Assembly: GCA_036382855.1 (NCBI GenBank)
Contig: DASVPO010000031.1
Coordinates: 45,414-109,413 of the forward strand
Direction of reading: 5' to 3'
Length of the DNA: 64,000 nt
Source of the DNA: DASVTR01 sp036382855
GTDB taxonomy: Bacteria; Acidobacteriota; Blastocatellia; Pyrinomonadales; Pyrinomonadaceae
Shown: positions 8,981 to 18,027 of the stretch, in pieces
Layout: each line of letters starts with the position of its first letter
How positions within the stretch are numbered: position 1 is the first letter of the stretch
Position numbers and translations under genes: made by a program
Notes under the pieces: generated by a model
The model's input: only the letters and a program-made list of their open reading frames with translations
What the model was told of the DNA's origin: nothing
Database searches by the model: none

Positions 8981-9803
8981 GCGAATCGAAGAGTTGGCCC
9001 AGAGGGGCGCGGGAGAATTTACGGGCGATGACCGCACGCTGTTTGATGAATTCAAAGCTGCTTTGAATCGCGGCGAGGTGCGCGCCGCCGAGCGCACAGA
9101 AGATGGAGTGTGGCGCGTCAACTCTTGGGTCAAGCGCGGCATCCTGCTCGGTTTTCGCATGGGCGCGCTCGCTGATATGTCTCCGTCAGACAAGAGCCTA
9201 CGCTTTTTCGACAAGGAGACTTACCCTGTGCGCGCTTTAACGTTAGAGAATCGGGTGCGCGTTGTGCCGGGCGGGTCGAGCATTCGCGACGGCTCTTATC
9301 TTGCGCCCGGCGTTGTCTGTATGCCGCCGATGTACGTCAACGTCGGAGCTTATGTTGATGAAGGAACGATGATTGACAGCCACGCGCTCGTCGGTTCGTG
9401 CGCGCAGGTTGGCAAGCGCGTGCACCTTTCGGCGGCCGCGCAGGTGGGCGGCGTTCTTGAGCCCATCGGCGCAGTGCCGGTCATTATCGAAGACGATGTG
9501 CTCATCGGCGGCGGGTGCGGAGTTTACGAAGGCACTATCGTGCGCGAACGCGCCGTGCTCGCCGCAGGCACTATCCTGACCGGCTCGATGCCCGTGTTCG
9601 ACCTCGTGCACGAGCGCATCTATCGCCGCACAAGCGAAACGCCGCTTGAGATTCCGGCGGGCGCGGTCGTTGTTCCCGGCACACGCGCCGTCGAAACAGA
9701 ACGCGGGCGCGCGTGGGGGCTTTCGCTTTATGCGCCCGTCATCGTCAAGTATCGCGATGAGAAGACAGACCGCTCTGCGCAACTGGAGGACTATCTGCGT
9801 TGA
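8967..9803 (+). CDS. dapD: Tetrahydrodipicolinate N-succinyltransferase
   Basis: DapD transfers succinate from succinyl-CoA to tetrahydrodipicolinate. The 278-residue product has the helical N-terminal domain (WRVNSWVKRGILLGFRMG) followed by hexapeptide-repeat left-handed beta-helix turns from about residue 95 (GSSIRDGSYLAPGVVCMPP, VNVGAYVDEGTMIDSHALVG, IIEDDVLIGGGCGVYEG). The length matches enterobacterial DapD. An AAAGGA ribosome site lies inside the end of dapA. Its presence fixes the operon as the succinylase variant of diaminopimelate synthesis rather than the acetylase, dehydrogenase or DapL variants. Confidence 0.95.
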   Translation: MSLHERIEELAQRGAGEFTGDDRTLFDEFKAALNRGEVRAAERTEDGVWRVNSWVKRGILLGFRMGALADMSPSDKSLRFFDKETYPVRALTLENRVRVVPGGSSIRDGSYLAPGVVCMPPMYVNVGAYVDEGTMIDSHALVGSCAQVGKRVHLSAAAQVGGVLEPIGAVPVIIEDDVLIGGGCGVYEGTIVRERAVLAAGTILTGSMPVFDLVHERIYRRTSETPLEIPAGAVVVPGTRAVETERGRAWGLSLYAPVIVKYRDEKTDRSAQLEDYLR

Positions 9804-10933
9804 GCGAGTTTCAACCGGCGAAGCGATTGCGTGGCATACAGAAGAGCATGATTCGCCAACTCTTCGACCGCGCGCTCCCAAACAGCATCAATCTTGGGTT
9901 GGGCGAACCCGACGTGCCGACGCCGGACATCATCAGAGAGACGGCCGCGCGCATCGTTAAAGAAGAACAGAACGGCTACACCTCACATGCAGGACTTCCC
10001 TCTTTACGCGAGCGCATCGCGGCCGACTATCCGTACATAAAATCAAAAGCGGAGCGCGTCATCATCACCGCAGGTTCTCAGGAAGCCCTGTACCTTGCCT
10101 TGATGACGCTGGTTGATGAGGGAGACGAAGTGCTCCTGCCTGACCCCGGTTTCGTCGCCTACCCGACAATCGTGCAGATGGCTGGCGGGCGTCCAGTCTT
10201 CTATCGCATGCCTTCGCAACAGGATTTCTCCTTCGACGCCGGAGAGTTTCGCAGACGATTGACGAAACGCACGAAGGTCGTCGTCCTGATTAGTCCTTCC
10301 AATCCGACCGGGCGCACGCTTACGCCGGATGACCTCGCAGCGATGGCAGAAGCGCTCGAAGGCACAAACGCCTACGCCATCAGCGACGAGATTTACCGCG
10401 ATTTGTACTACACAGACGAGCGGCCAGCATCATTCTCAGATTACTACGCGCGCACACTCATTATCAGCGGCCTCTCGAAATCGCTGAGCATGACGGGCTG
10501 GCGTCTGGGCTGGATGTGCGGCGATGAGAGCGTCGTCAAGAGCGCGCTCATCCTGCACGGCTATGTGACGACCTGCGCTTCGACCGTCTCGCAGAAGACC
10601 GCACTTGAGGCCGCATGGACCACAGAGGCCGAACATGCCAGAGCGTTGATGCGCCGGATTTTTCGGGAGCGTCGCGATTACCTTCTCTCCCTCATACACG
10701 AGCGCGAAGGCTGGCGCGCCGTCACACCCGACGGAGCTTTTTACACGATGGTCAAAACGGGCGCTCAGGTTGATTCTCTGACAATGGCGGAGACGATGCT
10801 TGCGCACGGCGTTATCACAGTGCCGGGCGCGGCCTTCGGCAGTGAGGGCGAAGGCTACCTGCGTGTCTCATTCTGCGCTGAAAAACCCGTGCTCGAAGAG
10901 GGTGTTCGTCGTATGTCTGAAGCTCTCGCGTGA
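9800..10933 (+). CDS. dapC: Class I aminotransferase, probable N-succinyl-diaminopimelate aminotransferase
   Basis: This is a 377-residue PLP-dependent fold-type I aminotransferase. Visible landmarks are LGLGEPDVPTP near the N-terminus, the PLP-pocket SPSNPTGR and SDEIYRD, and the Schiff-base lysine in SGLSKSLSMTGWRLGW. The class also contains aspartate and aromatic aminotransferases, so the DapC assignment rests on its place directly after dapD, supplying the one missing step between DapD and DapE. The start is TTG at 9800, overlapping the dapD stop as TTGA; an ATG 16 codons downstream is the alternative. The stop lies 19 bases from the end of the convergent asd. Confidence 0.75.
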   Translation: MSEFQPAKRLRGIQKSMIRQLFDRALPNSINLGLGEPDVPTPDIIRETAARIVKEEQNGYTSHAGLPSLRERIAADYPYIKSKAERVIITAGSQEALYLALMTLVDEGDEVLLPDPGFVAYPTIVQMAGGRPVFYRMPSQQDFSFDAGEFRRRLTKRTKVVVLISPSNPTGRTLTPDDLAAMAEALEGTNAYAISDEIYRDLYYTDERPASFSDYYARTLIISGLSKSLSMTGWRLGWMCGDESVVKSALILHGYVTTCASTVSQKTALEAAWTTEAEHARALMRRIFRERRDYLLSLIHEREGWRAVTPDGAFYTMVKTGAQVDSLTMAETMLAHGVITVPGAAFGSEGEGYLRVSFCAEKPVLEEGVRRMSEALA

Positions 10934-10952
10934 TTAGAGCGTGCATCGTGAA

Positions 10953-12086
10953 TCAGATTCTACGGTAAACCAGACCCTTCGCGATCGCTGCTTCCGTCGC
11001 TAGGACTGCGCCGCCTGCCGCTCCAAGTATAGCGTTGTGCGAAAGCGCCGTGAAATAAACTGTCGCTTCCTCTTCGTCAATACTCAACTGCCCGATGCTG
11101 ACGGCCATTCCGTTTTCCGTCATCACGTCCAGAAGCGGCTGCGGCCTGTCAGGCTCCGGCAGGTAATGAAGAATCCTGCGGGGCGTTGACGGTAAACGTT
11201 CGAGCGGTTTGTACGCCTGCCAGCGTTCTATGATTTGTGCTCTCGTCGGAGTTGATTTGAATTTGACGGCGGCGTGAGCCGTGTGCCCGTCGAGCACGCC
11301 GACTCTTACGCACCTTGCTTTAATCTTCATGTTCGCAGCCGGAATGATTCCGTCCGCCCCGACTCGCCCCCAAATCTTGAGCGGCTCGGTCTCCGATTTT
11401 TGCTCCTCGCCGTTGATTGAAGGAATCAGGTTTCGCTCCATCGCGGGCCAGATGTCGAAGGTCTTGCCCGCGCCGGAAATCGCCTGCTCGCTGTGAACGT
11501 TTATCCTTTCGATTCCGAATTCCCTCAGCGGCTCAAGCGGAATCACGTAGCTCTGGATGGAGCAATTGCTCTTCACCATGAGAGCGCCTGTGCTGTAGCC
11601 TCTGGCTGTGCGTTGCAGCGGGACAACATCCAGATGATGCGTGTTAACGGCCGGTATCACCATCGGCACAAACGGGTCTTGACGATACGCGGAGTTGTTC
11701 GATGTCAACCAGAGGCCGCGCGCGGCGTAAGCGTGTTCAAGTTTCAGCACGCTCTCCTTATCTAGATTGACGGCGCAGAACGCAACATCCACCTGCGCGC
11801 TTATCTCGTCCACCTCCTCCACATCCATCACGCTCATGCGCGCCACCGCCTCCGGCACGCCAAACTCCATCGCCCATCGCCCGCCGACCGCCTCCGCATA
11901 TGTTTTCCCGGCCGAACGAGCAGAGGCTGCAACCGCTACCACTTCAAACCACGGATGGTCTTTCAGCATCCGTAGAAACTGCTGCCCGACCATCCCGGTC
12001 GCACCCAACAGAGCAACCTTCAGCTTGCCGCCGCGAAGCCCTGCTCCGCCTTCTTCAAGCGATGCTATTTCCGCTGCTTCAACCAT
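10953..12086 (-). CDS. asd: Aspartate-semialdehyde dehydrogenase
   Basis: Asd reduces aspartyl phosphate (the LysC product) to aspartate semialdehyde (the DapA substrate). The 377-residue product has a Rossmann motif VALLGATGMVGQQF after a roughly 20-residue leader, the active-site cysteine in VKSNCSIQSYV, and the catalytic-histidine region HTAHAAVKFK. It resembles the archaeal/fungal-type Asd in layout rather than the short enterobacterial form. It is transcribed towards the lysine operon and ends 19 bases from it, so the two units are convergent and separately controlled although they share a pathway. An AAGAGACG stretch precedes the ATG. Confidence 0.92.
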   Translation of the reverse strand: MVEAAEIASLEEGGAGLRGGKLKVALLGATGMVGQQFLRMLKDHPWFEVVAVAASARSAGKTYAEAVGGRWAMEFGVPEAVARMSVMDVEEVDEISAQVDVAFCAVNLDKESVLKLEHAYAARGLWLTSNNSAYRQDPFVPMVIPAVNTHHLDVVPLQRTARGYSTGALMVKSNCSIQSYVIPLEPLREFGIERINVHSEQAISGAGKTFDIWPAMERNLIPSINGEEQKSETEPLKIWGRVGADGIIPAANMKIKARCVRVGVLDGHTAHAAVKFKSTPTRAQIIERWQAYKPLERLPSTPRRILHYLPEPDRPQPLLDVMTENGMAVSIGQLSIDEEEATVYFTALSHNAILGAAGGAVLATEAAIAKGLVYRRI

Positions 12087-12214
12087 CGTCTCTTTTCGCT
12101 TGCGCTCCTCTCGCGCAGTCGCCCTGCTGTAAAGCTGATGCGACTGCTACAGCTTATCACTCATTAGCAGCAAGCGCAGAATCGTTACGCCCTCGCTTGA
12201 AGTAAACTCCTCAC

Positions 12215-12595
12215 CTACTGATACTGCCCCGCCGACGGGTCGTAGCGCACGCGGCGGCCTGCTGAGATGCCTTGCGGTAGCTGCTCAATTTGAACCGGCA
12301 CTTCGCCTTCCGGGTAAACGAGGACAGCCAGTTGAGCGCCGTCTTCGCTTTCGTCCACCCTGTCAATCTCCGCCTCGTGCGCGCCGGCCAGATGATGCTT
12401 GACGAAGATTGTGGCGGCCAGCGGGCCGCGTATTTTTAAACGCTCGACGGCCTCTATGGCTTCCCGCAGTTTCTCCTCCTCTGTGTCTTTCAGGCCGTCC
12501 AGAATCTCTCTGACTTTTCTGAAGGTAAAGCTGTCCGGCAGTTCCGGCGGTAAAAGGCAAGCTTCGGTCAATAAAAGCTTTGCATTATTAGTCAT
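12215..12595 (-). CDS. Small protein with a DUF3006-like C-terminus
   Basis: The product is 126 residues. The C-terminal half (EAEIDRVDESEDGAQLAVLV, then PVQIEQLPQGISAGRRVRYD) reads like DUF3006, a short beta-barrel-like domain of unknown function whose genes often lie beside ComEC-type metallo-beta-lactamase genes, as here. The N-terminal half is helical and charged, with no family I recognise. There is no signal peptide, so it should be cytoplasmic. AGGAGGA lies about 10 bases ahead of the ATG at 12595. The gene is divergent from the MBL gene at 12752 with 156 bases between. The DUF3006 call is from memory of the pattern. Confidence 0.7.
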   Translation of the reverse strand: MTNNAKLLLTEACLLPPELPDSFTFRKVREILDGLKDTEEEKLREAIEAVERLKIRGPLAATIFVKHHLAGAHEAEIDRVDESEDGAQLAVLVYPEGEVPVQIEQLPQGISAGRRVRYDPSAGQYQ

Positions 12596-12751
12596 TTTTT
12601 TTGCATTCCTCCTGTACCCCGGCCCCAGTCTAGTATAGAATCAATTTTCTTGCTGATGCTCGAAGCAGACCGCGCAGTGCGGTTTCCCTCGTTTCCGGGC
12701 TTTCGGTCTTGCTGAACCCTAACTTTTTTAACCCTATAAGGAGAAGAATCA

Positions 12752-14200
12752 ATGCGTAGCCGGGTCAGACTCTCAACCCTCGTGTGCCTCTTCGTTCTGG
12801 CTGTCGCCGCCTTTTCCCTGACGGCTTCGGCGCAGCAGGTCAGAATCGTCCATATTGATGTCGGGCAGGGAGACGCGACGCTGATTGTCGGCCCTACGAA
12901 GACGCTGCTCTTCGACGGCGGGCTGACAGGCACAGGCTCGGAAATCCGCAGCGTGCTCGACTCGCTGAGCATCACTTCGCTCGACTACTTCGTCGCCGGC
13001 CACTATCACGCCGACCACATAGGAGCGATTGACGAAGTCGTTAACGGCGGCATCCCCATCAACATCGCCAGCTACGACCGCGGCGGCACATATTCATCGC
13101 AAACCTTCACGGACTATGTCAACGCGGTCGGCGCTAAACGTACCACAATCACGCTCAACCAGCAGATAGACCTCGGCGGCGGTTGCGTGCTGACCTGCAT
13201 CGCCGTCAACGCGACGACTGCTCAGGGCAACGTCACGCCGACGGGCGAAAACGACCGCTCGATTGCCTTAGTGCTGCGCTATGGCACGTTTGATTATCTC
13301 ATCACGTCCGACCTGACAGGAGGCGGAAGCTCTACGGCCGACGTTGAGACGAAGATTGCACCGGCGGCGGGCGACGTTGACGTGCTGCACGTAGGGCATC
13401 ACGGCAGCCTCACTTCGTCCAACCAGAATCTACTCGATACGACGAAGCCGGAACAGGCCGTCATCAGTTGCGGCGACGGCAACAGCTACGGTCATCCAAC
13501 GCAAACAATTCTTGACCGCCTCGGCGCGTTGACCAGCATGAACACCATCTGGCAAACAGAGGCCGGCACGGGCGCAACCCATACGAAGGTCAAAGTCGGC
13601 GGCAACATCACTTTCCTGACCAACGGCAGCACCTACTCCGTCACGATGAGTTCGACCGGGCAGACGTTCAACTTCAACACGGACGGCAACTACGGCATCG
13701 CGCCGCCCGTAGTGATTAACGAAGTCGCATGGCCCGGCTCAAGCGCCAATTCTTTAGACGAGTGGATTGAGCTTTATAACACGACGGGCAGCGCCATCAA
13801 TCTCACGGGCTGGAAAATAGTGGACGACAACGGCGCGCAGACCTACAACCTTTCCGGCACGATAGCCGCCAACGGCTACTACTTAATCGAGCGCACAACC
13901 ACGACGACGAGCGTCACAGGCGACATCACCGTCGCGGGCCTCAGCCTCGCCAATACCGGCGACACGCTTGAGTTGCAGAATGCTTCGGGGACACGCGTGG
14001 ACATAGTCAACACGAGCGGCGGCGCATGGTTTGCGGGAACAACCACGGGCTACTACTCGATGGAACGCATCAGCGCTTCGGGCAGCGGAGATGCGGCCGC
14101 CAACTGGGCCAACAACAACGGCATAACGCGCAACGGAACAAACTCCGGCGGCGGTGCGATCAACGGAACACCGCGCGCTAAAAACTCCGTCACGCCCTGA
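12752..14200 (+). CDS. Secreted ComEC-type metallo-beta-lactamase with lamin-tail domain
   Basis: The 482-residue product has a signal peptide ending about residue 27 (FSLTASAQQ). An MBL-fold domain of the ComEC/Rec2 type follows, with HIDVGQGDATLI and the metal motif His84-x-His86-x-Asp88-His89 in GHYHADHIGA; further ligands are plausible in HVGHHGS. From about residue 319 a lamin-tail domain begins (VVINEVAWPG, DEWIELYNTT, INLTGWKIVDDNGAQ). MBL domains of this kind are linked to nucleic-acid hydrolysis, and bacterial lamin-tail domains commonly decorate extracellular nucleases, so a secreted nuclease or phosphodiesterase is likely; the substrate is unproven. AAGGAGA precedes the ATG at good spacing. 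Confidence 0.88.
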   Translation: MRSRVRLSTLVCLFVLAVAAFSLTASAQQVRIVHIDVGQGDATLIVGPTKTLLFDGGLTGTGSEIRSVLDSLSITSLDYFVAGHYHADHIGAIDEVVNGGIPINIASYDRGGTYSSQTFTDYVNAVGAKRTTITLNQQIDLGGGCVLTCIAVNATTAQGNVTPTGENDRSIALVLRYGTFDYLITSDLTGGGSSTADVETKIAPAAGDVDVLHVGHHGSLTSSNQNLLDTTKPEQAVISCGDGNSYGHPTQTILDRLGALTSMNTIWQTEAGTGATHTKVKVGGNITFLTNGSTYSVTMSSTGQTFNFNTDGNYGIAPPVVINEVAWPGSSANSLDEWIELYNTTGSAINLTGWKIVDDNGAQTYNLSGTIAANGYYLIERTTTTTSVTGDITVAGLSLANTGDTLELQNASGTRVDIVNTSGGAWFAGTTTGYYSMERISASGSGDAAANWANNNGITRNGTNSGGGAINGTPRAKNSVTP

Positions 14201-14221
14201 CGCTTTTAACGGAAAAGAGAT

Positions 14222-14254
14222 GCGCCGCTGCTTTCCAGTCTCCGGCAGCGGCGC
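14222..14254 (+). terminator. Hairpin after the MBL/lamin-tail gene
   Basis: A perfect 10-bp GC-rich stem (14222-14231 with 14245-14254) and 13-base loop begins 22 bases after the stop codon. The downstream tract is GTCTTG, a poor U-run, so the terminator may be weak. Confidence 0.5.
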
Positions 14255-14464
14255 GTCTTGCCCGTCAAGGATGATTTCGCTCGTTTAGCTTATGCGTTCG
14301 TAGTTTCTCTGTGGTAATTTGCTCTACAAGAGCATATCCAAAGTAAGCTATCACCTTGAAAGATGTGGCCGGGCGCGCAAAGGTGTCCCGGCTCGTCAAT
14401 CAAAGGTAGTGAGAGAAGACGGCGGTCTGTTCACATTAGGTATTTAACAGAAAGGGTGAAGACG

Positions 14465-14638
14465 ATGAGCGAAAACAAAGCGACGGCTAAGGCCATGGGC
14501 AAAGCAGAAGAGAATGATGCTGAAAAGAGTCCGACCGAAAAACTGGAAGGCGAGACGCCGACAGGCTCCTTGATTCCCGGCGCGCAGAATCCTGACAGCA
14601 CGGAAATCAAAGATGAAAAGAGTCCTAATTCGGAATAG
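14465..14638 (+). CDS. 57-residue hydrophilic protein, probably disordered
   Basis: The frame stays open to 14363, but the ATG at 14465 is preceded by AAAGGGTGAAGACG, a good ribosome site, and starts the uniformly hydrophilic part. The product (MSENKATAKAMGKAEENDAE at its start) is Glu/Lys/Ser/Thr-rich, lacks Cys, Trp, Phe and Tyr, and looks intrinsically disordered, reminiscent of small stress-related hydrophilic proteins. No family assignment is possible. It is followed within 20 bases by a strong bidirectional hairpin, which fits a short monocistronic transcript. Confidence 0.6.
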   Translation: MSENKATAKAMGKAEENDAEKSPTEKLEGETPTGSLIPGAQNPDSTEIKDEKSPNSE

Positions 14639-14657
14639 TTAGCCTTTAAGAAAAACG

Positions 14658-14728
14658 GCAGCGAGCGCCGCAGTTGATGAATGACAGGCAGGATTGCTTT
14701 GTAGTTCATCAACTGCGGCGCTCGCTGC
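14658..14728. terminator. 24-bp perfect inverted repeat, bidirectional terminator
   Basis: Bases 14658-14681 pair perfectly with 14705-14728 around a 23-base loop. Four more pairs (AAAC/GTTT) extend the stem beyond one bulged G, giving A-rich and T-rich flanks on both sides. It lies between the convergent genes ending at 14638 and 14752. Confidence 0.8.
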
Positions 14729-14751
14729 GTTTATCGTTTCCCTAAGCGGCG

Positions 14752-15537
14752 TTAGAAAGTCTTCGTTTGCCCCGGCTTCATAAACAGCACCCGCCTGTCC
14801 TTTTCAAGCACGGCGCGCACCTCCGCTTCGGTTGACATGGTCGGCAGCGAAGCGTAGTGCATCGGGATAATAATTTGCGGCTTGAAGTATTTGCCGACGG
14901 CTGTCATTGCCACCTCGGGGCTTTGCCCGTAGGCCCGCCCGCCAACGTTTAAGAGAATCACTGTCGGGTGATAAAACTCCTGTATCAGCGCCATGTCGCC
15001 GAAAATCCACGTGTCGCCCTGATGATAGACGGAGCGGCCGTCCGCAAATTCCAGCACGAAGCCGACGGGGCGACCGCTCGGCTCGCTGCCGTGCATCGCA
15101 GGCACAACGTGTATCCTGACATCACCAATTGTGATTGTGCCGCCGACGTTGATGGTTTGAATCTGCGCTTCGGGCACTTGCTCCCGCTGGAAAAGCTGCG
15201 GCATGTTGACGCTGACGATTTTTGCGCCGCTCGCTTTGGCGATTGTGATGGCGTCGCCCAGATGATCGCCGTGGGAATGCGTCAAGAGAATTGCGGTCGG
15301 CTTGTAACGCGAGAGGTCTTTAAACTCTGCGGGAGTCGCAGGGTTCTCCTTCAGGAAGGGATCTATCAGCAGTCGCGTTCCCGCCGTAGAGACTACCTCG
15401 AAGGCTGCGTGGCCGAGCCACGTTATCTGAAAATCATTCTTCTCCTTGTTCTCCTTTGTCGCCTGCGCTTCAGCATTGCAAACCGAAGCTGCTGCCAGTA
15501 ATAGTGCCAACAGTATCCGTGCGGTCTTTGTTTTCAT
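14752..15537 (-). CDS. Secreted UlaG-like metallo-beta-lactamase-fold hydrolase
   Basis: The 261-residue product has a signal peptide cleaved about residue 25 (SVCNAEAQA), then a compact MBL fold with WLGHAAFEV and the metal motif THSHGDHLGD (His87, His89, Asp91, His92). Later elements are VVPAMHGS, HQGDTWIFGDM and IIPMHY, matching the UlaG/UPF0173 subgroup. Most members of that subgroup are cytoplasmic; export is the odd point here. The substrate is unknown. GAGGAG precedes the ATG at ideal spacing. The gene lies 51 bases downstream of the OPT transporter on the same strand, so the two could share a transcript. Confidence 0.88.
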   Translation of the reverse strand: MKTKTARILLALLLAAASVCNAEAQATKENKEKNDFQITWLGHAAFEVVSTAGTRLLIDPFLKENPATPAEFKDLSRYKPTAILLTHSHGDHLGDAITIAKASGAKIVSVNMPQLFQREQVPEAQIQTINVGGTITIGDVRIHVVPAMHGSEPSGRPVGFVLEFADGRSVYHQGDTWIFGDMALIQEFYHPTVILLNVGGRAYGQSPEVAMTAVGKYFKPQIIIPMHYASLPTMSTEAEVRAVLEKDRRVLFMKPGQTKTF

Positions 15538-15588
15538 TCAAGCTCCTCTTCGAGTATCAATGCGAGGACAAGAGCGGCCCTCGCGCGG

Positions 15589-18027
15589 TCAACGGTCTCC
15601 CGGTCGTTTAGACAGTCCATGTCTGCCTATGTAATAGAGCGTCGCGGCGAGGAGAGTGAACATGAGCAGCGCCGTCAGACGGTTTTCCGCAAACCATGCG
15701 GGCAGTAGATGAACGACGCCGAACATGTCGCCACGTCCTATGCTCTGCGGGATGGTGAGCAGCAGGCCCATGATTGTGCCGCCGGCGATGAGGCCGGAGC
15801 TATAGAGGATGCCGGGGCCGCTCTCTTCTCCGGCCAGTGTGCGTCGTCCGCGCGTCATACGCTTGACGAGTGCGCGCACAAGCCCGCCGCCGAAGATGGT
15901 GGCGGAGGTTGCGAGCGGTAGATACATCCCGACGGCAAACGGCAGCGCAGAGATGCCAATGACTTCCAGCAGGATTGCGATAAAGACGCCAATCAGAATC
16001 AGCGACCAAGGCAGCTTTTGCGTCAGTACGCCGTGCACTAAGATAGCCATCAACTGCGCTTTCGGCGCGTCGAACTTAGAGGTCGCACCCGTCGTTACTT
16101 CCTCAAACTTCGCCTGCCTTGCGTCGTCAACATAGAAGGTGCGCGTCGTCTCACCTTCTTTAAGAGTGGCGACGTTATAAATCTGGTCGTCAAGCCCGCG
16201 CGCGTGTCCTTCAATCTTCAGGTTCGGCCCTGCGGCGAGCGGTGCGAGCGGCACGTTCTCTGTCGTCACGGCTGTGCGCGCGCCGCCGACGCCGGGATTG
16301 ATGCGGTAGTGGATCTCGCCGCTCGCATCCACAAGATATTGGCCGGAAGGAATCACGGTCTTTTCGTCCAGACTAACGTCGGACGAGAGGCGATGGACGA
16401 AGAATGGGCCGCCCGTGAGGCCACCGCCGCGCAGGTCGCCCTTGTCCCAGAGTTGGTCGTCCGCCTTCACCTGCGCGCGGTACGAGGGATAATAACCGGG
16501 CAGCAAATTCGTGTAAGCGGAGTTTAGATAAGAGAGCGTCCAGGCGATGACGAGGGCCGAAGTCGTCACACCCACCATCAAGCCCCACTGCATACGCGAC
16601 GGTGTACCGCCGACCAGATACCCCGTCTTCAAATCCTGCGAGGTCGTGCCAGCGTTTGAGAGCGCGATGCAGACGACCGCTCCGACCGATAGCGCCAGCA
16701 CGCGCGAGTCTGCGCCGCCCATGCCGAGCATCAGAAAAATCAGAGAGGTCATCAGAATGGCCGCTATCGTCATTCCCGAAATAGGGTTTGACGAAGAGCC
16801 AAGCTCGCCCGTGATGCGTGACGAGACAGTTGCGAAGAAGAAACCGAAAACGAGGACGAGAACGACCGATAGAACGTTCATCAGCACGCCGCTCTTCGGC
16901 GTGCCGGCCGCGCTTCCGGCAACGCTCAGCCAGATAAAGATGGCTACGGCCAACACGACGATGCCGCCGAGCACAAACGTCATCGGCATATCGCGCTCCG
17001 TACGCGGCAAGCGGCCCTGCCCCTTTTCCCTCTTCGCGCCGAAGCCGCCGACGGATGCTGTGAAAGCGTTGAAAATCATCGGCAGGCTGCGGACTAGGCT
17101 GATGATGCCGCCGGTCGCGACAGCGCCCGCCGCAATGTAGCGTATGTATAAGTCCTGAACTTGTCCTGCGTCCATGGCGCTGATAAGCGGGCCGCCCGCA
17201 GTCACAGGAAAAAGCTGCGTGGTGTAGCCCGCGCCAAAAAACTTGACCATCGGAATCAGCACCAGCGCCGACAGCAGTCCGCCTCCGACCATAATCGCAG
17301 CCACGCGCGGCCCTATGATGTAGCCGACGCCCAAAAGCTCCGGCGTGATGTTGGCCGCAACGGTCGAGCCCTGAAAAAAGCGCATCACGTAGGCGGGCGT
17401 CTCGTTCCAGAGCCGTGCACCGCTCATCAGAAAACGGTAGAGGGCTGCGACGCCGAACCCTGCGAAGACGAGTTTGGCGTCCGTCCCGCCCTTTTCTCCG
17501 ACGACCAACACTTCGGCGCACGCAGTCCCTTCTGGATAAAGCAATCGCCCGTGCTCTTTAACAATCAACGCGCGCCTGAGCGGAATCATCAACAACACTC
17601 CGAGCCAGCCGCCGAGCAGCGCCACCATCGTCGTCCGCGAAATCTCAAGGTCGTAGCCGAGCACAAGGAGCGCAGGGATTGTGAAGGCGATTCCGGCTGC
17701 AACGGATTCACCTGCCGAGCCAGTGGTCTGCGCGATGTTGTTCTCCAAGATAGAAGCACGACCCAGAGCGCGGAAGATAGAGATGGACATCACCGCAATC
17801 GGAATCGAGGCCGAAACGGTCAACCCGACGCGCAGCGCCAGATAGACGCTCGATGCGCCGAAGATGATGCCGAGGAGAGAGCCGAGGATGACGGCGCGGG
17901 GTGTAAACTCCGGCAGGATTTTAGACGCGGGGATGAAAGGCTTGTGAACTACGTGGCTTTCGGCCACAGGAACGTGCGCTTCGTCTGTAACCGGCGGCTC
18001 AATTTGCTCGATGACTTGTTGTGCCAT
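15589..18027 (-). CDS. OPT-family oligopeptide or metal-chelate transporter
   Basis: The 812-residue product is a polytopic inner-membrane protein with many hydrophobic segments, typical of OPT transporters (about 14-16 spans). The N-terminal span IFGASSVYLALRVGLTVSAS, the segment NNIAQTTGSAGESVAAG and the LVGGTPSRMQWGLMVGV region are characteristic of bacterial OPT proteins. A soluble insert of about 150 residues (about 510-655) sits between transmembrane blocks. Bacterial members import oligopeptides or possibly siderophore-like compounds; the substrate cannot be told. GGGAGG lies 12 bases before the ATG. It is divergent from the regulator gene at 18232. Confidence 0.92.
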   Translation of the reverse strand: MAQQVIEQIEPPVTDEAHVPVAESHVVHKPFIPASKILPEFTPRAVILGSLLGIIFGASSVYLALRVGLTVSASIPIAVMSISIFRALGRASILENNIAQTTGSAGESVAAGIAFTIPALLVLGYDLEISRTTMVALLGGWLGVLLMIPLRRALIVKEHGRLLYPEGTACAEVLVVGEKGGTDAKLVFAGFGVAALYRFLMSGARLWNETPAYVMRFFQGSTVAANITPELLGVGYIIGPRVAAIMVGGGLLSALVLIPMVKFFGAGYTTQLFPVTAGGPLISAMDAGQVQDLYIRYIAAGAVATGGIISLVRSLPMIFNAFTASVGGFGAKREKGQGRLPRTERDMPMTFVLGGIVVLAVAIFIWLSVAGSAAGTPKSGVLMNVLSVVLVLVFGFFFATVSSRITGELGSSSNPISGMTIAAILMTSLIFLMLGMGGADSRVLALSVGAVVCIALSNAGTTSQDLKTGYLVGGTPSRMQWGLMVGVTTSALVIAWTLSYLNSAYTNLLPGYYPSYRAQVKADDQLWDKGDLRGGGLTGGPFFVHRLSSDVSLDEKTVIPSGQYLVDASGEIHYRINPGVGGARTAVTTENVPLAPLAAGPNLKIEGHARGLDDQIYNVATLKEGETTRTFYVDDARQAKFEEVTTGATSKFDAPKAQLMAILVHGVLTQKLPWSLILIGVFIAILLEVIGISALPFAVGMYLPLATSATIFGGGLVRALVKRMTRGRRTLAGEESGPGILYSSGLIAGGTIMGLLLTIPQSIGRGDMFGVVHLLPAWFAENRLTALLMFTLLAATLYYIGRHGLSKRPGDR

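Noticed and set aside
16373..17521. Minus-strand 382-codon frame inside the OPT gene
   Set aside because: It is a different frame of the real OPT transporter; its product is Arg-rich low-complexity sequence without domains.
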